A DNA stretch of 64,000 nt, from NCBI RefSeq assembly GCF_000721105.1, contig NZ_JOEV01000002.1, positions 186,001-250,000 of the forward strand. The letters are read 5' to 3'. The first letter of the stretch is position 1. Each line of letters starts with the position of its first letter. The DNA is from Streptomyces cellulosae (GTDB lineage Bacteria > Actinomycetota > Actinomycetes > Streptomycetales > Streptomycetaceae). The notes beneath the pieces were generated by a model that saw only the letters and a program-made list of their open reading frames with translations, ran no database searches and was not told the origin of the DNA. Position numbers and translations under genes: made by a program. Below are positions 1-8,594 of this stretch, piece by piece.

Positions 1-759
1 CGCAAGCGCATTGCGCTTGAGCAGGGACGGGAAGGCGTTGGTGCCCAGGGCGACATGGCGGGTGTGGATCTCGCCCCCAGGGGTGTCGACCACCATGTGC
101 TGCCCGCGACGGCGCAGGCCGGTGACCGGGGTGTCCTCGACGATGCGTACACCGAGCCGCTCGGCCGCATCGGCCAGACCCCAGGCCAGCCCGGCAGGGT
201 CGACCAGCGCCTTGCCCTCGTCCTGGACGATCCCCCCGAGGTATGTGGGGGAGTCGACCTCAGCCCGGATCTGGTCACGGTCCAGGACCCCCGGCAGGCT
301 GGAGGCTTTGAGCATCTCGACCTGATACGGCCGGGTGGCCACGCCGATCGTGGATGACCTGTGGAAGTCGCAGTCGATGCCGTATTCGGTGACGGTTTTC
401 TCGAGTTCGGCGAGGTTCTCCAGGCCCAGGCGGTGCAGGGTGTCGTACTCATTGGGGAACTTCTCCCGGCCGTTGATCTTGCCGTGGGTCAGGCTGGCAT
501 CGCAGAAGCCGCCGTTGCGGCCACTGGCCGCCCAGCCGATCCGGGCGCCCTCGACCAGCAGGACGTCGCGGGCGGGGTCGCGTTCCTTGGCCATCAGTGC
601 CGTCCACAGTCCGCTGAAGCCGCCGCCGACGACGGCCAGTTCGGTTGCGGTCGAAGCCCCAAGTGGCGGACGCGGCGCAGGGCGGCGGGGGCTGTCGAGC
701 CAGTACGGCCTGGTCTCGGCATCACGCCAGGACGCGGCTGTTCTGGAGCCTACGGTCAT
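1..759 (-). CDS. FAD-dependent oxidoreductase (DAO/PuuB-like), 3' end outside window
   Basis: The first 253 residues of a flavoprotein of the D-amino-acid oxidase / gamma-glutamylputrescine oxidase type are visible; the C-terminus lies beyond base 1. The Rossmann FAD-binding motif VVGGGFSG is at about residues 43-50, and the SGRNGG motif common to this oxidoreductase family is at 79-84. Such enzymes oxidise an amine or amino acid to an imine using FAD and oxygen or another acceptor; the substrate cannot be read from sequence. The start ATG at 759 gives an N-terminus (MTVG...) that aligns with the paralogous oxidoreductase at 6877. A palindromic operator at 964-983 lies upstream and ties the gene to the regulon of this island. 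Family is secure, substrate unknown. Confidence 0.85.
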   Translation of the reverse strand, partial: MTVGSRTAASWRDAETRPYWLDSPRRPAPRPPLGASTATELAVVGGGFSGLWTALMAKERDPARDVLLVEGARIGWAASGRNGGFCDASLTHGKINGREKFPNEYDTLHRLGLENLAELEKTVTEYGIDCDFHRSSTIGVATRPYQVEMLKASSLPGVLDRDQIRAEVDSPTYLGGIVQDEGKALVDPAGLAWGLADAAERLGVRIVEDTPVTGLRRRGQHMVVDTPGGEIHTRHVALGTNAFPSLLKRNALA

Positions 760-963
760 CGGGTTTCTCTCTCTGGCGAGTGAACGTGGAGGGCCCGGGT
801 CCCTGCCGGCCAGCCCAGGTCGAAGAGGTCGGGACTCGAGCGCGCGATCTGGGCGAAGAGCCGCAGATGCCTGGACGCAGCCGACGAACGAACCTGCCGA
901 CCTGTTCGTGGATCATCAGCTCGCTCGAGATGCACCGAGATCAGGGATGGATGACATGTAGAG

Positions 964-983
964 CGTAACTTATTTATGTTACG
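964..983. promoter_or_regulatory. Palindromic operator (site A) upstream of oxidoreductase
   Basis: CGTAAC and GTTACG are perfect inverted arms around an AT-rich 8-base centre. The first 15 bases (964-978) fit the CRTA-N7-TAYG consensus found at about ten other promoter regions between here and 21.2 kb. It lies about 200 bases upstream of the oxidoreductase start at 759, just past the esterase 3' end. Binding by one of the two paralogous TetR proteins is inferred. Confidence 0.6.
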
Positions 984-1010
984 AGGTCACGGAGGCTTGC
1001 CTGGTCACCT

Positions 1011-2357
1011 TCATGCGGCTGTGCGACCAGGCCCCCGGCGCATGCGAAGAATTCTCGTCCGGGGCGTCGCGAACTCTCCCGCGCGCGCAAACTGCCCCCA
1101 CACTCGGCGCACCTCACGGCCGTCGCGCATAACGTCGGACCACGAGCTGCCCGTGATCAGCGCCGCTTTCGCCCACGCATCCTCGCGCGGGAACAGCAAG
1201 GGCAAGTCGACAGCGTGAGCGGATCGGAAGGGGTTGCGGCGGGATCCCCATCGCAACACGTACCGGGCCACACGGCCGCCGCCTCGGCGATGTCTGCGTG
1301 CGAAGCGCCTCGCCTCCGCCGTGTAGATCTTCCACGTGACGTAGCGGATGACGATGTCCCGCACCAGTGGTCCGACGAGGGGGAAGGCCATGGCCCAAAG
1401 CGCCGGCAGCTCGGAGGGCAGGGCCGCCTCACGACCGGTGGTTCCGATCAGTACATCGATTTCGGGAGCGACTCGCGACCAGGCCTCGCTCACCTGCTCT
1501 TCGGATGGCAGTGGACGGTGGCCATACAGCGGGGCGAACGGCATCCCTCCAGCCGCCCCGAAGGGCTCCGCGGCTTGCCGTACGCGGGCGTGAGCAGCGA
1601 GGACGTCGTCGATCGACGACGTCGCGTCGACGGACAGCGCCTCTTGCATGAGGGCCTTGACCATCGGGGCACGATGGTGGACCAGCCCGAAAGGAGCGCT
1701 CTGGATGATCGCGCGTCGGAACAGGCCTTTCGCCTCCTGCGAGATCATCAGGTGTGCCACGGCGTCCGCCCCCGCGGACTGTCCGAAGACGGTGACGCAG
1801 TTCGGGTCGCCGGTGAACGCGGCGACGTTTCGCTGCACCCATCGCAGCGCCTCCACCTGGTCGAGCAGTCCGAGGTTGGCCGGCCGCGCCGCGCCGTCTC
1901 CCAGGTAGCCGAACATGCCGAGGCGGTAGGTCACGCTCACCACGACGACCCGCTGCTCCTGCACGAGTACGGCAGGGTCCAACGTGGGGGTATCACCGGC
2001 TCCCACTTCGTAGTTCCCGCCGTGAAACCACACCATCACCGGCAGGGGCTCCGTGGGCCGGGCCTCCGCCGGAATGGTCAGCGAGAGGCGCAGGCAGTCC
2101 TCGCTTTGCAGCAGGTCCCCGTTGCCCGTTCCGAAGAGGTCTTTGAGGGGCGGGTACTCCGGTTGTGGACATGCCGGTGCCCAAGTCGCCGCGTGCAGAT
2201 CATCTTCCTGGGGCGGCGCGGCGGAAGGCGCTTGGAAACGTTCCGCAAATGCGTATCGAATCCCGGTGACCCGCACCACATCCCGGTCGCGCCAGCCGAC
2301 GATGGTCCCGGCCGGGCACGTGAAGGTAGGCGTGGATGTTGCTTCCCCGGCCATCAT
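1011..2357 (-). CDS. Type-B carboxylesterase/lipase family hydrolase
   Basis: This is a 448-residue alpha/beta hydrolase of the carboxylesterase type-B family, which hydrolyses carboxylic esters. The oxyanion-hole motif FHGGNY is at about 111-116. The nucleophile Ser194 sits in GQSAG. A C-terminal HAVDLPLLF segment supplies the likely catalytic His. No secretion signal is seen, so it is probably cytoplasmic. I chose the ATG at 2357 (the next codon is also ATG) because AGGAAAGG stands just before it; a longer frame up to 2411 has no such site and reads toward the preceding relic. The gene follows an amidase and an amidase relic on the same strand, so it probably belongs to their transcript from the 4.4 kb promoter region. 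Confidence 0.85.
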   Translation of the reverse strand: MMAGEATSTPTFTCPAGTIVGWRDRDVVRVTGIRYAFAERFQAPSAAPPQEDDLHAATWAPACPQPEYPPLKDLFGTGNGDLLQSEDCLRLSLTIPAEARPTEPLPVMVWFHGGNYEVGAGDTPTLDPAVLVQEQRVVVVSVTYRLGMFGYLGDGAARPANLGLLDQVEALRWVQRNVAAFTGDPNCVTVFGQSAGADAVAHLMISQEAKGLFRRAIIQSAPFGLVHHRAPMVKALMQEALSVDATSSIDDVLAAHARVRQAAEPFGAAGGMPFAPLYGHRPLPSEEQVSEAWSRVAPEIDVLIGTTGREAALPSELPALWAMAFPLVGPLVRDIVIRYVTWKIYTAEARRFARRHRRGGGRVARYVLRWGSRRNPFRSAHAVDLPLLFPREDAWAKAALITGSSWSDVMRDGREVRRVWGQFARAGEFATPRTRILRMRRGPGRTAA

Positions 2358-2416
2358 CGGCCCTTTCCTGGTGCTTGTCGGGGCGCCATGAGTAGCCCTG
2401 GATCGGGGCATTTTGT

Positions 2417-2908
2417 TTACGACGCCCGGAGTGACGACAGATCAGATCCGGAGGCGCGCCAGGAGGGGGAGCCCCAGAGGTCCTGCGCGGCTTCCAACGC
2501 CGAGCCGGCGCGGAAGACCGAAACGTCGTCGTAGACCCGGCCCCACGATCTGGCACCCGTGGAGGCGCCGTTGGGCGCGCGCCCGGAAGGAACGTTCGGC
2601 ACCGGCAGACGGCTCGTGATATTGAACGGCATCGTCATCAGCCCGTGCCACCACGGGATGGTGGTGCCGTCAACGGGAAGCTCACTCCCCACCGGATCCT
2701 CGCCCGCCGGAATTGCCTGAGCCGCCCACGGGACTCGGTCTGTTTCGCCTGGATCAGCGCTTCGTCGAAGGCGCGCCCGGTGAACGCGTTCACCTCATCA
2801 CCGACCGCCTCGATGCGATCGAGAATCGCTCGTACGACCTCGACCGGGGAGACCAGCTTGTGCCGGTAGCGCTGCAAGGCGTGCGCTCCAGTCGTGCAAC
2901 TCAGTCAT
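2417..2908 (-). pseudogene. Amidase relic with internal deletion and frameshifts
   Basis: Two ends of an amidase-signature protein lie next to each other with the middle missing. The 5' part starts MTELHDW at 2908, then changes frame near 2880 and continues LVSPVEVVRAILDRIEAV, typical of amidase N-termini. Around 2690-2720 the frame changes again into a C-terminal amidase segment (IPWWHGLMTMPFNITSRLPV and a VPSGRAPNG stretch) ending at a TAA. The catalytic core with Lys and the Ser-Ser pair, roughly 300 residues, is absent, so no enzyme activity is possible. It lies between an intact amidase and the esterase on one strand, and looks like a decayed duplicate or a second amidase lost by deletion. 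Confidence 0.75.
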
Positions 2909-2970
2909 GCGAAACCTGCTCCGGTTCCTGTCGGTCCCAGGCGGGCAGCCAGCGAGACGAACGTCCGCGT

Positions 2971-4359
2971 TCACCGTGGGTCGATGGGAGTGAGGGGGCC
3001 GAGGCGGCTCTCCAGGTCGCCCGCGACCTGGAGTACGACGTCCTCACGATGACGCAGGGACGAGACGTGCGCTCCGACCGGCAGCCCCTGCGCGGTCCCG
3101 ATCGGCAGCGACAGACCGGGAAGGCCCAGCAGGTTGAAGATGTACAGGTGCCGACTCGCCGCTGTCGTCTCCTCGATTCCCTCCTTGGTCAGGAGAGCGT
3201 CTGCCTTGAACGGCGCGTCGGCCCACGTCGGCATGATCAAGGCGTCGTACTTCTGGTGCCACAGGTTGAACTCGACGGCCAGGCGGTGCCGTCGACCCAG
3301 CGCTTCCCCGAGGCCGGGCAGCTGGAAACCAGGTGCCTCGTGACGGGAGTGGATGTGCTCCAGGAAGAAGGCGATGTCGGGGTGCAGTCGGCTCCAGCCC
3401 GACCGGTCGCCTCCGTAACCGTGGGACATGATGTCGGTGAAGTTCTGTACAAGGTCCTCCCAGTTGGGCAGGACCGTCTCCTCCACCTCGTACCCCAGAT
3501 CGGCGAGCGCCGAGGCGGCGTTCCTCAGCAGCTGGGTGATGGCGTCGGGGACCGCTGTGTCGGTCGGCGAGAGGACGACGCCGATACGGCGGTAGGGGTG
3601 CCGCCGGGGGACCGGCTCGACGGTCCACGGGTCCCTGGCGTCGATGCCGGTGAGGACGTGGTCCACCATGACGAGGTCGGCGACGGCGCGCGCGATCGGA
3701 CCGCGACCGATGAAGAGCTGCTCGTGGACCGAGGGTTCGGGAGACGTTTCGAGATGGTCGGGGTAGCGGCCCAGTCCGGGCTTGAGCCCCGTGACGCCGT
3801 TGAAGCCGGCCGGCCCGCGGATCGACCCGCCGATGTCACTGCCCAGGCCGAGGGGGCTCATGCCGGTGCTGATCGCGACCCCCTCGCCGCCGCTGGAGCC
3901 ACCAGGAGTGCGCGTCGCGTCCCAGGCGTTCAGCGTCGGACCGTAGAGCGCGGAGTTCGTGTGGTAGACGATGCCGAAGTCGGGCTCGTTGGTCCGGCCC
4001 AGGAGTACGGCGCCCGCCCCGCGCATCCGGGCGATCATGGGGCCGTCGGCGGTGGCGACCGCGTCCTGCAGCACGCTAGAGCCCTCACTGGTCGCCTGCC
4101 CCTCGACGTCGAAGTCGAGCTTGGCGGTGTAGGGCAACCCGGCCAGGGGGCCGACTACCTCACCTCGCGCTCGGGCATCGTCCACCTGCCGCGCGGCCCT
4201 GAGTGACTGCTTCTCATCCATGACGACGACGGCGTTCAGGGCGGGATTGACCACCGCGATCCGTCCCAGACAGGCCTCGACCAGATCGACCGACGTTACC
4301 TGTCCGGATCGGAGCCTGTTCACCATCTCATGCGCGGGCAGGGCCCACAGGTCCGTCAT
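2971..4359 (-). CDS. Amidase signature family hydrolase
   Basis: A full-length amidase of 462 residues. It carries the Ser-cisSer-Lys triad of the family: Lys80 in YTAK, Ser155 in GGSSGG and Ser179 in DIGGSI. These enzymes hydrolyse amide bonds (carboxamides, acyl-amino compounds, nitrile-derived amides); the substrate is not predictable. The start at 4359 is preferred over an in-frame ATG 12 bases earlier because AGGAGA immediately precedes it. It is the first gene of a leftward run followed by the amidase relic and the esterase. A CRTA-N7-TAYG operator at 4493-4507 lies about 130 bases upstream, and a TetR gene diverges from the same intergenic region, so co-regulation is likely. Confidence 0.9.
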   Translation of the reverse strand: MTDLWALPAHEMVNRLRSGQVTSVDLVEACLGRIAVVNPALNAVVVMDEKQSLRAARQVDDARARGEVVGPLAGLPYTAKLDFDVEGQATSEGSSVLQDAVATADGPMIARMRGAGAVLLGRTNEPDFGIVYHTNSALYGPTLNAWDATRTPGGSSGGEGVAISTGMSPLGLGSDIGGSIRGPAGFNGVTGLKPGLGRYPDHLETSPEPSVHEQLFIGRGPIARAVADLVMVDHVLTGIDARDPWTVEPVPRRHPYRRIGVVLSPTDTAVPDAITQLLRNAASALADLGYEVEETVLPNWEDLVQNFTDIMSHGYGGDRSGWSRLHPDIAFFLEHIHSRHEAPGFQLPGLGEALGRRHRLAVEFNLWHQKYDALIMPTWADAPFKADALLTKEGIEETTAASRHLYIFNLLGLPGLSLPIGTAQGLPVGAHVSSLRHREDVVLQVAGDLESRLGPLTPIDPR

Positions 4360-4492
4360 GTCTCTCCTCATCGGGTTGGCCGGACTGTCCCGTCGCGGAG
4401 ACGAGCCCGGTGGTGCCGGGTCGTCAGAAGCGGGCAGGGCCGGGAGGGGCTATGCTCACGGTGAGCCCCGAGCGTATTTTCTGTAGCTACAA

Positions 4493-4507
4493 CATAGAAT
4501 TAATACG
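4493..4507. promoter_or_regulatory. Operator site B, amidase side
   Basis: CATAGAATTAATACG matches CRTA-N7-TAYG. It lies about 133 bases upstream of the amidase start and is AT-rich against a GC-rich background. Confidence 0.55.
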
Positions 4508-4665
4508 CACAGTAGGCCGAGCCGCCCTCCTCGTCAATGGAGGCCGAGTGATGGGTGATCCGGTTCGGCTTGGCTCGGGCTTGCAGGGGCTGCTGGGGTT
4601 TGTGGGTGCAGCCCTCGCCGGGGCGTACTGGCGACAGGGCGTGTAGATAATTTTGGTGCGTTACA

Positions 4666-4680
4666 CATATAATTCCTATG
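4666..4680. promoter_or_regulatory. Operator site C, TetR side
   Basis: CATATAATTCCTATG matches CRTA-N7-TAYG and ends 53 bases before the TetR ATG, a position suited to autoregulation. Confidence 0.55.
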
Positions 4681-4733
4681 CAGTGCCTGGTCCGTGTGGT
4701 GTCAGGCCGCGTCCTATCGGGTGGAGTGAGGTC

Positions 4734-5450
4734 ATGGCAGCGGAGGCGGTAGCGGGGACACGCAGGCGTCGGCGGACAGCAGAGGAGACTCGGCGCGTAC
4801 TGCTCGAAGCGGGTACGAGGTTGGCGCTGAACTCGCTGGACGCGGAGGACCCGGAGGGTAGTGGCCCTGTCGCGCACATCCGGGTCCAGGACGTCGTCCG
4901 CGCGGCCTCCGTGGAGGAGGGGGCACCACTCACGACGGGTGCGCTCTACAACATCTGGCCGACCCAGAAGGCCTACCAGATCGATCTCATGTTCCATCTG
5001 CTGCGCGAAGGTGCCTACCCTTCGGCTGAGCACCTCCTGCGCCTCGCGGGAGAATTGTTCGCCGAGCGGCTCCCCTTCGACGAGATCGGTGCGCGCCTCG
5101 CCGACGAGTCCTTTCGCATCGAGGTGGGGACACCGGTGACACGCGCGGCGTCTTTGTTCTCCGCCCTCGCGGGCATCCCCTCCATCCGCGACGCGCTACG
5201 GGCCTCCCACGAGAGGCTGGTGGAGTTGTCCATTCCGCTGTACACGCAGCTGTTGACGTATGGCGGCCTGCGGATTCGCGCCCCTTACACCCTGGAGCAG
5301 CTGGCCGTCGTCCTGGGGGCCCTGAGCGGGGGTCTTCAGCACGCGTACGGAGTGGTCCCCGAGCAGTTCGAGGTACCCGAGGGTGCCCCGAGCATTGTCG
5401 CGGCCGCATGCCGCGGCGCGTTCCGCGCCTTCTGTGAACCCGACGAGTGA
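4734..5450 (+). CDS. TetR/AcrR-type regulator, paralogue of the one at 20.2-21.0 kb
   Basis: A 238-residue regulator with an N-terminal helix-turn-helix region (about residues 15-80, TAEETRRVLLEAG ... GALYNIWPTQKAYQIDLM) and a helical ligand-binding domain. It is clearly related along its whole length to the protein encoded at 20222-20971: both share the segments AHIRVQDVVR, TGALYNIWP, REGAYPSAE and LYXQLLTYGGLR (X varies). The start at 4734 is preferred because GGAGTGAGG precedes it; the frame is open back to 4653 without a better start. It diverges from the amidase operon with an operator between, the usual layout of a local TetR repressor. I infer that it or its paralogue binds the 15-bp palindrome; the effector is unknown. 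Confidence 0.85.
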   Translation: MAAEAVAGTRRRRRTAEETRRVLLEAGTRLALNSLDAEDPEGSGPVAHIRVQDVVRAASVEEGAPLTTGALYNIWPTQKAYQIDLMFHLLREGAYPSAEHLLRLAGELFAERLPFDEIGARLADESFRIEVGTPVTRAASLFSALAGIPSIRDALRASHERLVELSIPLYTQLLTYGGLRIRAPYTLEQLAVVLGALSGGLQHAYGVVPEQFEVPEGAPSIVAAACRGAFRAFCEPDE

Positions 5451-5869
5451 GGGTCGTCGCGCGGGGCGGGGTTATGTGCGCGTCCGGCTGAAGCCGCTGA
5501 GCACCACAGCCGCCGCCCTCCCGGCGGCTTAGCCGCAGCGTGACCGGCCGTGCAAGCCGGCCCCGCAGGCAGCGCGCCCGCAGTTGGCGCCGTTCAGTCC
5601 GCCCGCGTCTCTGGCGGCTGTGCTTCAGCTCCCGGCAGGGGCTGGTCGACATCGCCGATGATCGCTGGCGAGCCCCGACCGTTCGATGTCATCGACCTGA
5701 GCGGTCGTCGTGGACGCGCGCGAGGGCGCGGGTAGATCTCCGCTCGGTTTGAAAAAGGCCCTGTCCGTCCCGTGACTCGCCTACGTATATAAATTACGCT
5801 TAACGTGCCCTGCATATCCATGAGTCTTGGCAGGCGCCGTCCGCGCCTCCTCGACCAGGAAGGACCCTC
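5451..5869. other. Intergenic region upstream of aldolase-like gene
   Basis: About 420 bases with no convincing gene. The only structure I recognise is the palindrome at 5784-5798 within a short AT-rich stretch, which probably marks the promoter of the next gene. Confidence 0.5.
5784..5798. promoter_or_regulatory. Operator site D
   Basis: CGTATATAAATTACG matches CRTA-N7-TAYG with perfect CGTA/TACG ends. It lies 71 bases before the aldolase-like ATG. Confidence 0.6.
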
Positions 5870-6679
5870 ATGACGATCACGGCTGACAAGGCTGTCTCCG
5901 ACGCGATGGGCGCGGTGAAGCCCGGCATGAAGCTGCGCACCCCTCCGACGTTCGACACAGTCGAGGAGGAGCGGCAGTACCGCAAGCAGCAACTCGCGGC
6001 CGGATTCCGGCTCTTCGGCAAGTTCGGCTTCTCCGAGGGCGTCGCCGGGCACATCACCGTGCGCGACCCCGAGAACCCGGAGCTGTTCTGGGTGAACCCA
6101 TTCGGAATGAGCTTCAGCCTGATCAGGTCCTCCGACCTGATCCTCGTCGACCATGAGGGCAACGTCGTCGAGGGTGAGTACCCCGTCAACCGCGCCGCGT
6201 TCGTCATCCACTCCCAGGTGCACGAGGCTCGCCCCGACGCACTGGCGGCCGCCCACGCGCACTCGCTCTACGGCAAGTCTCTGGCCGCCCTGGGTGCGCG
6301 GCTTGAGCCGATCACCCAGGACGCCTGCGCGTTCTTCGAGGACCACGGCCTGTACGACGACTTCCAGGGTGTGGTCAGCGACCTGGAGGAGGGACGGCGC
6401 ATCGGCCAGGCTCTCGGTCGGTACAAGGCCGTCGTCCTGCAGAACCACGGCCTGCTCACCGTGGGCGCCACCGTGGCCGAGGCCGTGTGGTGGTTCATCA
6501 CCATGGAACGCTCCTGCCAGGCGCAGCTGATCGCGATGGCCGCGGGCACTCCCAAACTCATCGACCGCGAGACCGCGCTGAGGACCCGCGAACAGGTCGG
6601 CACATCCTTCGCCGGCTGGTTCCAGGCGCAGCCGCTCCTCGACCAGATCGAGCACTCGGACCCCGACCTCTTCGACTGA
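5870..6679 (+). CDS. Class II aldolase/adducin family protein
   Basis: A 269-residue protein of the class II (zinc) aldolase/adducin fold. The metal ligands are probably His129 and His131 in AHAHS and His193 in QNHGLLTVG, as in fuculose-phosphate aldolase. The acidic residue usually found about 20 residues before the HxH pair is not evident there (the segment reads PVNRAAF), so it may be a decarboxylase or epimerase-like member, or one with altered chemistry. AGGAAGGA stands before the ATG. It heads a short rightward run with the FAD oxidoreductase 197 bases downstream. Its promoter carries operator D. The reaction is probably retro-aldol cleavage or a related step in the unknown catabolic pathway; the substrate is not predictable. 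Confidence 0.85.
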   Translation: MTITADKAVSDAMGAVKPGMKLRTPPTFDTVEEERQYRKQQLAAGFRLFGKFGFSEGVAGHITVRDPENPELFWVNPFGMSFSLIRSSDLILVDHEGNVVEGEYPVNRAAFVIHSQVHEARPDALAAAHAHSLYGKSLAALGARLEPITQDACAFFEDHGLYDDFQGVVSDLEEGRRIGQALGRYKAVVLQNHGLLTVGATVAEAVWWFITMERSCQAQLIAMAAGTPKLIDRETALRTREQVGTSFAGWFQAQPLLDQIEHSDPDLFD

Positions 6680-6876
6680 GGTCGACGGGCTGCCGTGCGG
6701 CACCGCTTAGCGGCGCTACCCCTTCAGGACCCGCCGCCGTTCGACTAGCCCCCGGATCGGCACGGTTCTCGTCCTCCCGCATCCGGGGGCGGCACGCCGG
6801 CAAGCCAACCGGCGTGGTGATAGCAGGGCGCTGCGTGCCCGCGTCACCGACAAGATCAACCGAGATGAGGATGAGA

Positions 6877-8280
6877 ATGGCGGTCGGAACTCCTGGTCGA
6901 CATGCACGGACCACGCGGAATGGCGAAGTGTCGTTCTGGCATACCCAGCTCCCCTCGACGCCGGCTCGTCCGGCGCTCGACGGCGACACTGCCTGCGATG
7001 TCGCCATCATCGGCGCTGGGCTCACCGGGCTGTGGACCGCTTACTACCTCAAACTGGCTTCGCCGGAGCTCGACATCGCCCTCTTCGAAGCGCGAACAGT
7101 CGGATACGGGGCGTCCGGACGCAACGGGGGCTGGCTGTCAGCCGAGTTGGTCGGCTCCCGCGAGAAGTACGCAGCGGCGGGCGGCCGCGGGTCCGTCCTG
7201 GCGTTGACCAAGGCGATGCAGGAGGCAATCGACGAGGTCATCCGCGTCGCCGACCACGAAGGCATCGAAGCCGACATCCGCAAGGGCGGCAACGTCCTGG
7301 TCGCCCGCAACCCCGCGCAGCTGGGACGCCTTGAGGCGAGGGTGCGCTATTTGAGGGAGTGGGGTGCGGACTACGAGCACATCGCGCCGGAGGAGCTCGG
7401 TCATCGGATCGCCGTGGAGGGTGCCGTCGGCGCGGTGTTCAACCCGCACTGCGCCAGCCTGCACCCGGCCAAGCTTGTCAGTGGACTCGCTCGGGCCGTG
7501 GAAGGGCTCGGCGTCCGTATATACGAGAACACACGCTGCACGGCCATCGACGCCCGCTCCGTATACACCGACCGCGGCACTGCCTCGGCCCGCTCGGTAC
7601 TTCGGTGCCTGGAGGGGTTCACCGCGTCGGTCAAGGGGGCCCGTCGGGAGTGGCTACCGATGAACTCCTCCATGATCATCACCGATCCGCTGCCCGACTT
7701 CGCCTCCCGGCGGATCGGCTGGACCGGTGGGGAGACTCTCGGTGACACGGCGCATTCCTATATGTACGCCCAACGGACCGTGGACGGGCGCATCGCGATC
7801 GGCGGACGGGGTGTGCCGTACCGCTTCGGATCACGAACCGACCACGACGGCAGGACGCAGCAGAAGACCATCGCCTCGCTGACCCGGTTGCTGCACTCGA
7901 TGTTCCCGGCTGCGGCCGGCGTGCCGGTCGCTCATGCCTGGTGCGGTGTGCTCGGGGTCCCGCGTGACTGGTGCGCCACGGTGAACTACGACCCGGTGAC
8001 GGGCTTGGGGGCCGCCGGTGGGTATGTCGGCAGCGGTCTGACGACGACCAACCTGGCAGGCCGGACGCTCGCTGACCTCGTGCTTCAGCGCGATACCCCC
8101 GAGACTCGCCTGCCTTGGGTGGGGCGTCAGGTGCGCCGCTGGGAACCGGAGCCGCTGCGCTGGGCCGGTGTCCAGGCGATCTACGCCCTCTACCGAGCGG
8201 CCGACCGTTCCGAGCATCGCAGTCAGTCGGCCGAAACCAGCTCATGGGCTCGGCTCGCCGGGCGGATCTCCGGGCGCTGA
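6877..8280 (+). CDS. FAD-dependent oxidoreductase (DAO/PuuB-like)
   Basis: A 467-residue flavoprotein with an FAD Rossmann motif IIGAGLTG at about 44-51 and SGRNGG at 80-85, the same architecture as the partial paralogue at 1-759. It should oxidise an amine or amino acid. Three in-frame ATGs (6865, 6871, 6877) are clustered; I chose 6877 because GAGG lies six bases upstream and the resulting MAVG start matches MTVG in the paralogue. The C-terminal half contains the GGxxxGD-type region expected for the second FAD contact. It is probably co-transcribed with the aldolase-like gene. Two related but diverged copies in one island may act on two intermediates or two substrates. Confidence 0.85.
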   Translation: MAVGTPGRHARTTRNGEVSFWHTQLPSTPARPALDGDTACDVAIIGAGLTGLWTAYYLKLASPELDIALFEARTVGYGASGRNGGWLSAELVGSREKYAAAGGRGSVLALTKAMQEAIDEVIRVADHEGIEADIRKGGNVLVARNPAQLGRLEARVRYLREWGADYEHIAPEELGHRIAVEGAVGAVFNPHCASLHPAKLVSGLARAVEGLGVRIYENTRCTAIDARSVYTDRGTASARSVLRCLEGFTASVKGARREWLPMNSSMIITDPLPDFASRRIGWTGGETLGDTAHSYMYAQRTVDGRIAIGGRGVPYRFGSRTDHDGRTQQKTIASLTRLLHSMFPAAAGVPVAHAWCGVLGVPRDWCATVNYDPVTGLGAAGGYVGSGLTTTNLAGRTLADLVLQRDTPETRLPWVGRQVRRWEPEPLRWAGVQAIYALYRAADRSEHRSQSAETSSWARLAGRISGR

Positions 8281-8320
8281 GTCGCGTTGCGTGAATTTAA
8301 CAGCCGGACACTATCCAATG

Positions 8321-8335
8321 CGTAAGTTTTCTAGG
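8321..8335. promoter_or_regulatory. Weak operator-like site K
   Basis: CGTAAGTTTTCTAGG keeps the left arm and the TA of the right arm of CRTA-N7-TAYG, but ends AGG. It could be an auxiliary site for the ABC operon or chance. Confidence 0.3.
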
Positions 8336-8517
8336 TAAGTTTGCTTCGTAGCCGCTCACGGCCCGCCTTGGCGTCTTGTTGGCGGATGAGGGAGTGCTTC
8401 CCGTCGCCTGGCATCAGCCGCTCGTGACGCATCAGCAGCGACATCAAGGCGGCCCTTCGTGGCGGCTCGGCAGCAACATTTCGGCCATTGACCAAAAGGC
8501 TGGCCGACTCTATCGTA

Positions 8518-8532
8518 CATAAAAATTCTACG
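8518..8532. promoter_or_regulatory. Operator site F, ABC importer promoter
   Basis: CATAAAAATTCTACG matches CRTA-N7-TAYG and ends 62 bases before the start of the substrate-binding protein gene. Confidence 0.55.
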
Positions 8533-8594
8533 CTTTAGGTTGGGCCGTCAGGTTCCGCCTCTGGCATGGCGCCCCACGACGCGAGAGGGCCCCG

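Larger units (their letters stand above)
4360..4733. other. Divergent promoter region, amidase / TetR
   Basis: This 374-base gap separates the leftward amidase from the rightward TetR gene. It contains two copies of the shared palindrome (4493-4507 and 4666-4680), one near each gene, and a degenerate CGTA...GTAG element at 4473-4486. I see no coding sequence in it. Confidence 0.6.
8281..8594. other. Intergenic region upstream of peptide-type ABC operon
   Basis: No gene is seen in these 314 bases. A good operator copy at 8518-8532 and a weaker one at 8321-8335 are the only recognisable elements. Confidence 0.5.

Noticed and set aside
1215..2534. Rightward open frame opposite the carboxylesterase
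   Set aside because: The esterase strand carries all catalytic motifs; the opposite frame is a codon-bias artefact.
5594..6703. Leftward open frame opposite the aldolase-like gene
   Set aside because: It covers a well-supported gene on the other strand and has no recognisable domain.
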